This document shows positions 7,289 through 11,384 of a DNA stretch of 11,384 nucleotides, piece by piece. The number at the start of each line of letters is the position of its first letter. The first letter of the stretch is position 1. A program made the translations under genes and the position numbers. The notes beneath the pieces were generated by a model. The model saw nothing but the letters and a program-made list of their open reading frames with translations. It did no database searches and had not been told where the DNA came from. Source of the DNA: Neisseriaceae bacterium (GTDB lineage: Bacteria; Pseudomonadota; Gammaproteobacteria; Burkholderiales; UBA11063); contig CANEUJ010000045.1 of assembly GCA_947441745.1 (NCBI GenBank), positions 1 through 11,384 on the forward strand. The letters run 5' to 3'.

Positions 7289-7353
7289 AATTACTAGGTC
7301 TAAATAATTTTTGATTATAAAAAAGTTTAATATTTTACTCTAGGACGCTACTC

Positions 7354-7815
7354 ATGTATATAGATAATTATGATTTCGCAACTCGTAGCATGACACTTGA
7401 ACAAAGTGTTGAGACTGCAACCCTAAAACGTGCTTTAGAGTTGTATGAAGGGCTAAAAGGTCAACTAACTGTAAAAATATCTGGTGAAGTATTAGACAAA
7501 CCTATACTTAATGTTTTAATATATGGTAAAATATCCACCTTATGTCAGATATGCCTTGATCATGTTGAGATAGATATCAGTCATAATAATATAGTTCCGA
7601 TTTTTAAAAATGAGTCGCAATTAGATGAAGCACTATTTGGGGACAATGCGGAATATACCGATGGTATACTCGCAGATCCTGAATTTAACGTGCTTGATTT
7701 TATTGAAGATGAAGTAATCATGCTTCTACCCGTAGCTCCTAGGCACAAGACGTGTAAATACGTCTCTGCTCCAGAAATACGCAATAATTCTTTTGAAATA
7801 TTAAAGAAGCATTAA
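7354..7815 (+). CDS. yceD: DUF177 / YceD family protein
   Basis: This family is conserved directly upstream of rpmF in many bacteria. Relatives are linked to 23S rRNA accumulation, and a role here is inferred from that and from position. The 153 residues are somewhat shorter than E. coli YceD (173). The family's C-x2-C element is present as LCQICLDHVEID (C64, C67), followed by the acidic region EYTDGILADPEFNVLDFIED and the hallmark DFIEDEVIMLLPVAPRHKTC (115-134). The C-terminus NNSFEILKKH corresponds to the usual NPFAVLxxLK. The ATG at 7354 follows an AGGA at suitable spacing. rpmF starts 17 bases after the stop. The identification rests on motif match plus synteny. Confidence 0.93.
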   Translation: MYIDNYDFATRSMTLEQSVETATLKRALELYEGLKGQLTVKISGEVLDKPILNVLIYGKISTLCQICLDHVEIDISHNNIVPIFKNESQLDEALFGDNAEYTDGILADPEFNVLDFIEDEVIMLLPVAPRHKTCKYVSAPEIRNNSFEILKKH

Positions 7816-7832
7816 TTTTAAGGTTATTAATA

Positions 7833-8012
7833 ATGGCAGTTCAACAAAATAAAAAATCCCCTTCAAAACGTGGCATGCGTCGTGCCCATGATTTTCTAAC
7901 TACTCCTGGTATAGCTCTTGAGCCTACTACTGGTGAAATACATTTACGTCACCATATTAGCCCAAACGGTGTTTATCGTGGTAAAAAAATCATTAAAACA
8001 AAAGATGAATAA
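7833..8012 (+). CDS. rpmF: 50S ribosomal protein L32 (bL32)
   Basis: A 59-residue basic protein beginning MAVQQNKKSPSKRGMRRAHD and containing GEIHLRHHISPNGVYRGKKI is a clear match to E. coli L32 over its whole length. There are no cysteines, so it is the zinc-free form. The ATG at 7833 follows TAAGG at 7819-7823, nine bases upstream. It lies between yceD and plsX in the classic order, which couples ribosome assembly to phospholipid synthesis genes. The stop TAA is at 8010-8012, and plsX begins 25 bases later. Confidence 0.97.
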   Translation: MAVQQNKKSPSKRGMRRAHDFLTTPGIALEPTTGEIHLRHHISPNGVYRGKKIIKTKDE

Positions 8013-8037
8013 TTAATAATCTTTAAGGGATTATGAT

Positions 8038-9102
8038 ATGGCTATTGTATTATCAGTAGATATGATGGGCGGTGACCACGGAGTGAACGTAACTGTTCCT
8101 GCGTGTCTCAATTTCCTTAAAGATAATTTAGAAGTCAGGCTAATTTTGGTTGGTGACCGCGATACTATATATAGACATATCGGAGAGAAGCTATCTTTAT
8201 TTAGTGATAGAATAGAAATAATCCATTCTTCCGAAATTGTAGGAATGGATGAAGCACCACAAAACGCAATGCGTAATAAAAAAGACTCATCAATGCGTGT
8301 GGCTATTAATCAGCTAAAAAACGACAAAGCACATGCTATTGTATCATCGGGCAATACAGGGGCACTAATGGCTATCAGTCGTTATGTTCTTCGCACCATA
8401 AAAGGCATTGATAGACCCGCAATTGCAAAATTAATGCCTACCATCAAAGGTGATGTTTGCGTTCTTGATTTGGGTGCTAATGTCGAATCAACCCCTGAAC
8501 ATTTACTTCAATTTGGCATCATGGGTTCCCAGCTTATGCGTGCAGTTACTAGAAAACCAAACCCTAGTGTTGGTATACTTAATATTGGTAGCGAAGATAT
8601 CAAAGGACACGAAGGGATCAAAAAAGCTGCAGAATTGCTCAAAAAAAGCAGTCTAAATTTCTATGGTAACGTAGAAGGTGATGATATAAACAAAGGCACC
8701 GTTGACGTAGTTGTATGCGATGGCTTCACAGGTAATATCGCACTTAAAACCATGGAAGGAGTTGCGAAAATGATCAGCTATTTCCTAAAAGAAGAATTCA
8801 CCTCTTCAACCATGTCCAAATTAATGGCACTAGCTGCATACCCAGTACTTCAAAAAGTAAAAGCACGACTAGATCCACGTAAGTATAATGGTGCGGTATT
8901 ACTAGGTCTAAATGGGCTAGTTATTAAAAGCCATGGTGGAGCTGATGAGATAGCTTTTTATTATGCACTAGAACAAGCATACCATGAAGTAAATGCAGGT
9001 GTAATAAGTTTATTAAAAGAATTTTTAAATCAAAATCAAGAATTGCTTCATGAAAAAGAAGTCCACAGTCTAGCAGAATTTAAAGAATTAAACATGCTAT
9101 AG
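8038..9102 (+). CDS. plsX: Phosphate acyltransferase PlsX
   Basis: PlsX converts acyl-ACP and phosphate to acyl-phosphate, the acyl donor for PlsY in phosphatidic acid synthesis; it is a soluble, membrane-associated enzyme. The 354 residues are full length. The N-terminal signature VDMMGGDHG (7-15) is present, as are VSSGNTGALM (102-111), LDLGANV (143-149), NIGSEDIKG, CDGFTGNIALKTMEG and the C-terminal YNGAVLLGLNGLVIKSHGGAD. The ATG at 8038 was chosen over the ATG at 8033, which is out of frame. AAGGG at 8025-8029 is a good ribosome binding site. It is followed by fabH after 31 bases. Nothing is degenerate. Confidence 0.97.
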   Translation: MAIVLSVDMMGGDHGVNVTVPACLNFLKDNLEVRLILVGDRDTIYRHIGEKLSLFSDRIEIIHSSEIVGMDEAPQNAMRNKKDSSMRVAINQLKNDKAHAIVSSGNTGALMAISRYVLRTIKGIDRPAIAKLMPTIKGDVCVLDLGANVESTPEHLLQFGIMGSQLMRAVTRKPNPSVGILNIGSEDIKGHEGIKKAAELLKKSSLNFYGNVEGDDINKGTVDVVVCDGFTGNIALKTMEGVAKMISYFLKEEFTSSTMSKLMALAAYPVLQKVKARLDPRKYNGAVLLGLNGLVIKSHGGADEIAFYYALEQAYHEVNAGVISLLKEFLNQNQELLHEKEVHSLAEFKELNML

Positions 9103-9133
9103 CACTGAGTTTTATATAAGGTCTATAATCATA

Positions 9134-10093
9134 ATGCAGTATTCAAAAATAATTTCAACTGGTAGCTACCTACCCCAAAAAATCCTGAGTAACAAAGAAC
9201 TTGAAACAATGGTTGATACAACTGACGAATGGATTGTATCTCGAAGTGGTATTAAAGAACGTAGAATAGTAGCTGATGGCGAAAAAACTAGTGATATGGC
9301 TTATAACGCTGCAATTAATGCTATTACTAGTGCTAATTATGATAAATCAAAAATTGACTTGATACTAGTTGCAACTTCAACTGCCGATATGATATTTCCA
9401 GCCACTGGGTGTATTTTACAAAATCGCTTAGGGCTATCAAATATACCTGCATTTGATTTACAAGCCGCATGTGCTGGGTTTTTATATGGCATACATACTG
9501 CTGATGCTTATATTAGAAGTGGTTTAGCAAAATCAATACTTCTTATTGGGGTTGATACGATTTCAAGATTTATTGATTTTACTGATAGAAACACCTGCGT
9601 GTTATTTGGTGATGGTGCTGGAGCTATTATTATAGAAGCAAGTACTGAAGAAGGTATTATAGCTAGCGAACTTCATGCTGATGGCTCTGGTGAGAAGCAA
9701 CTTAGTGTAAATAGTCATATTTATAATGGAGTTATCAAAGGTATGCCTTATATTCAAATGGATGGTAAAGCCGTTTTTAAAATGGCAGTTAAAAATCTTG
9801 CATCAGTTGCAACAAGCGTACTTAATAAAGCAGGATATACTTGTAGTCAAGTGGATTGGCTAATACCGCATCAAGCAAATCTTAGAATTATTGAGTCTAC
9901 AGCAAGCCATTTAGGAATACCTATGGATAAGGTTATTGTATCAGTGAACAGACATGGTAATACTTCTGCCGCATCTGTACCACTGGCATTTGACGAAGCT
10001 GTCAAATCCGGCAAAATTAAACGTGGGGATTTAATTATGTTAGAGGGGGTTGGTGCAGGATATACTTGGGGCGCAAGCCTTATTCGCTATTAG
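9134..10093 (+). CDS. fabH: 3-oxoacyl-ACP synthase III (beta-ketoacyl-ACP synthase III)
   Basis: FabH starts fatty acid synthesis by condensing acetyl-CoA with malonyl-ACP. The 319 residues match the family (E. coli 317). The catalytic triad is C113 in DLQAACAGFLYG, H246 in WLIPHQANLRI and N276 in RHGNTSAASVPLA. The N-terminal SRSGIKERR and TSDMAYNAA motifs and the C-terminal GVGAGYTWGASL are also present. An AAGG lies about 12 bases before the ATG. In many gammaproteobacteria fabH is followed by fabD, fabG and acpP; here the next gene is tyrA, so the cluster is cut short at fabH. The stop is 14 bases before the preferred tyrA start. Confidence 0.97.
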   Translation: MQYSKIISTGSYLPQKILSNKELETMVDTTDEWIVSRSGIKERRIVADGEKTSDMAYNAAINAITSANYDKSKIDLILVATSTADMIFPATGCILQNRLGLSNIPAFDLQAACAGFLYGIHTADAYIRSGLAKSILLIGVDTISRFIDFTDRNTCVLFGDGAGAIIIEASTEEGIIASELHADGSGEKQLSVNSHIYNGVIKGMPYIQMDGKAVFKMAVKNLASVATSVLNKAGYTCSQVDWLIPHQANLRIIESTASHLGIPMDKVIVSVNRHGNTSAASVPLAFDEAVKSGKIKRGDLIMLEGVGAGYTWGASLIRY

Positions 10094-10107
10094 CATCTTA
10101 CAGCATC

Positions 10108-10944
10108 ATGCAAAAACTTATAACCATCATTGGCGGTCGCGGTCAAATGGGGCGACTGTTTACCAAACTTTGGCAACAACAAGGATTTAAAGTACAATCA
10201 CTAGAGAAAAATGATTGGGATAATGCAAACACGCTTTTAACAAAATCTGATCTTGTGGTTATCTGTGTACCAATAAATACTACTATTAATATCATCAATC
10301 AAGCTGCCCCCTATTTAAAAGAATCTACTATATTAGCTGACTTTACTAGTATTAAAACCGCCCCTATTGAAGCCATGCTAAACTCACATACTGGTGCAGT
10401 GCTTGGACTTCACCCAATGTTTGGGGCAACTATAGAAAACCCTGACAAACAAATAATAATAAACTGTGGGGGACGTGGTGATTATCGGTGGGTAATTAAC
10501 AGTATAAACAAAATGGGGTTTATGATAACTGATATGGATGCTAAAACTCACGATACTGCAATGGATTTCATTCAAGGGATTGAGCATTTTTCGACTTTTG
10601 TTTTAGGTTCATTTCTTCATACTAATAACAAACATCCAGATAACCTATATACTCTAGCAAGTCCAATTTATCAAACAAAGCTCGCTCTAATGGGGCGAAT
10701 TTTTGATCAAGATGCCTCTTTGTATGCAGATATTATTGCATCTGATAGAACTAGGCTTGATAAAATTGAAGAATATAGTAAATACTTTAGTAGTTGGATT
10801 GCCAAACTAAAGCTGGGTAAGCATGATGACTTTATAGATGAGTTTACGGCAACTCGTAAATGGATGGGTGAATTTACTCACCAGTCACAAATTGCAACTG
10901 ATGAATTTTTAGAAAACTTCCCCCATAAGTATACTAAAACTTAG
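10108..10944 (+). CDS. tyrA: Prephenate dehydrogenase, monofunctional (no chorismate mutase domain)
   Basis: This enzyme oxidatively decarboxylates prephenate to 4-hydroxyphenylpyruvate with NAD(P), the tyrosine branch of aromatic synthesis. The 278 residues align with the dehydrogenase half of the E. coli bifunctional T-protein. The nucleotide-binding IIGGRGQMGRLF is at 7-18. LEKNDWDNA follows, and VLGLHPMFG at 98-106 carries H102, equivalent to catalytic His197 of E. coli. FIQGIEHFSTF, LASPIYQTKLALMGRIF and DASLYADIIASD are also present. The roughly 95-residue N-terminal chorismate mutase is absent and not encoded just upstream. The ATG at 10108 puts the Rossmann motif right at the N-terminus but has no clear Shine-Dalgarno. 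A TTG at 10066, inside fabH and with AGGA five bases before it, is an alternative that would add 14 residues. The 3' end overlaps the convergent gene by 4 bases. Confidence 0.93.
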   Translation: MQKLITIIGGRGQMGRLFTKLWQQQGFKVQSLEKNDWDNANTLLTKSDLVVICVPINTTINIINQAAPYLKESTILADFTSIKTAPIEAMLNSHTGAVLGLHPMFGATIENPDKQIIINCGGRGDYRWVINSINKMGFMITDMDAKTHDTAMDFIQGIEHFSTFVLGSFLHTNNKHPDNLYTLASPIYQTKLALMGRIFDQDASLYADIIASDRTRLDKIEEYSKYFSSWIAKLKLGKHDDFIDEFTATRKWMGEFTHQSQIATDEFLENFPHKYTKT

Positions 10945-11384
10945 TGTATCGATAGATTTTTTAGTAAAGGATTAACTGCTTGCTGGTTCATTCTGGCTTC
11001 ATCAGCAGTTCTAACCACAAAAAATATAGCTGTTAGAGCATCACATAACCCACTAAATGGTAAAGTATATTCTTGATCTTCTAATGTTTGAAGAAATGTA
11101 TTACCACCTTCATCATTTTCCCACATATCATCAAGATCTAAGCATAAATCATTATAATCATTAAGAACATCAGGTGCAAATATATCTTGTGAGTTTACTT
11201 CTTTTGCTAATAATATCAAAGCACTACAAATTGTAATTAGAGCTGGGAAAAATACTTCATCCAAAAGTTTTTCATCTTTGCAGTATTCAGTAACATCAGA
11301 ACCAATCACAACAAATCCACTTAGGTAACCATAAAGCCACACAAATAAATTACGCTTTTCTTGGATTGTTAAATCATCAGAAGC
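10941..11384 (-). CDS. Acidic protein of unknown function, N-terminus outside the window
   Basis: I do not recognise this gene with confidence. The frame is open from the window edge and encodes at least 147 residues before the TAA at 10941-10943. A GTG at 11342 is possible but unlikely to be the true start, because the frame continues upstream as ...LTIQEKRNLF. Visible features are WLYGYLSGFVVIGSD near the start, an apolar helix-like stretch FFPALITICSALILLAKE, an acidic patch DYNDLCLDLDDMWENDEGG, and a second apolar helix LCDALTAIFFVV before a polar tail ending NLSIH. The W..G.L.G helix and the all-helical acidic character faintly recall UPF0149 (YgfB/YecA) proteins. That is a guess, not an assignment. 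Its stop overlaps the tyrA stop by four bases in convergent orientation. Confidence 0.7.
   Translation of the reverse strand, partial: ASDDLTIQEKRNLFVWLYGYLSGFVVIGSDVTEYCKDEKLLDEVFFPALITICSALILLAKEVNSQDIFAPDVLNDYNDLCLDLDDMWENDEGGNTFLQTLEDQEYTLPFSGLCDALTAIFFVVRTADEARMNQQAVNPLLKNLSIH

Larger units (their letters stand above)
7104..7353. other. Divergent intergenic region, AT-rich
   Basis: These 250 bases separate the toxin-like gene (minus) from yceD (plus). They hold candidate promoters for both directions, described separately. No coding remnant of a toxin enzymatic domain, no tRNA and no mobile-element end is recognisable. The one G/C-rich patch (7199-7216, ACCC...GGGT) makes only a 4-bp stem. 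Confidence 0.5.

Noticed and set aside
7581..7784. Minus-strand 67-residue frame inside yceD, and similar shadows in plsX (8450-8656) and tyrA (10384-10587)
   Set aside because: They overlap well-identified genes and have no independent support.
1..11384. CRISPR arrays, tRNA or rRNA genes, transposases, integrases or prophage ends
   Set aside because: No regularly spaced repeats, no cloverleaf-like or rRNA sequence, and no recognisable mobile-element protein on either strand.

Overview
The window looks like a piece of chromosome from an AT-rich gammaproteobacterium. The core proteins (Rho, DapD, L32, FabH, TyrA) read closely like their E. coli counterparts, and trxA-rho and yceD-rpmF-plsX-fabH are the expected gene orders. 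The low GC content and compact spacing would fit a Francisella-like or other host-associated lineage (Thiotrichales / Fastidiosibacteraceae type). That placement is an inference; no rRNA or other taxonomic marker is present.

Layout, left to right. (1) 2-1425, plus strand: the 3' part of dapD (lysine/peptidoglycan precursor synthesis), overlapping by one base with nudC (NAD-cap/NADH pyrophosphatase). (2) 1472-3216, minus strand: trxA followed by rho, separated by a 164-base leader with an 8-bp hairpin and a short perfect palindrome, probably the Rho autoregulatory leader. (3) 3330-7103, minus strand: one intact 1257-codon gene. Its protein is collinear with the delivery/pore-forming (translocation) region of the large clostridial toxins TcdA/TcdB. 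It carries no glucosyltransferase, no cysteine protease and no C-terminal repeat (CROP) domain. (4) 7104-7353: a 250-base AT-rich divergent intergenic region with candidate promoters for both directions. (5) 7354-10944, plus strand: yceD, rpmF, plsX, fabH and a stand-alone tyrA, closely packed and probably one operon. (6) 10941-11384, minus strand: the C-terminal part of an acidic protein of unknown function, overlapping the end of tyrA by four bases and running off the window.

Most of the window is ordinary housekeeping: lysine and tyrosine synthesis, fatty acid and phospholipid initiation, transcription termination, thiol redox, and RNA 5'-end turnover. The exception is the toxin-like gene, which sits alone between two conserved core blocks. 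It looks like the delivery half of a large clostridial toxin, maintained as an independent open reading frame. It is the strongest candidate here for an undescribed system: a separate translocation component whose effector, if any, must be encoded elsewhere.
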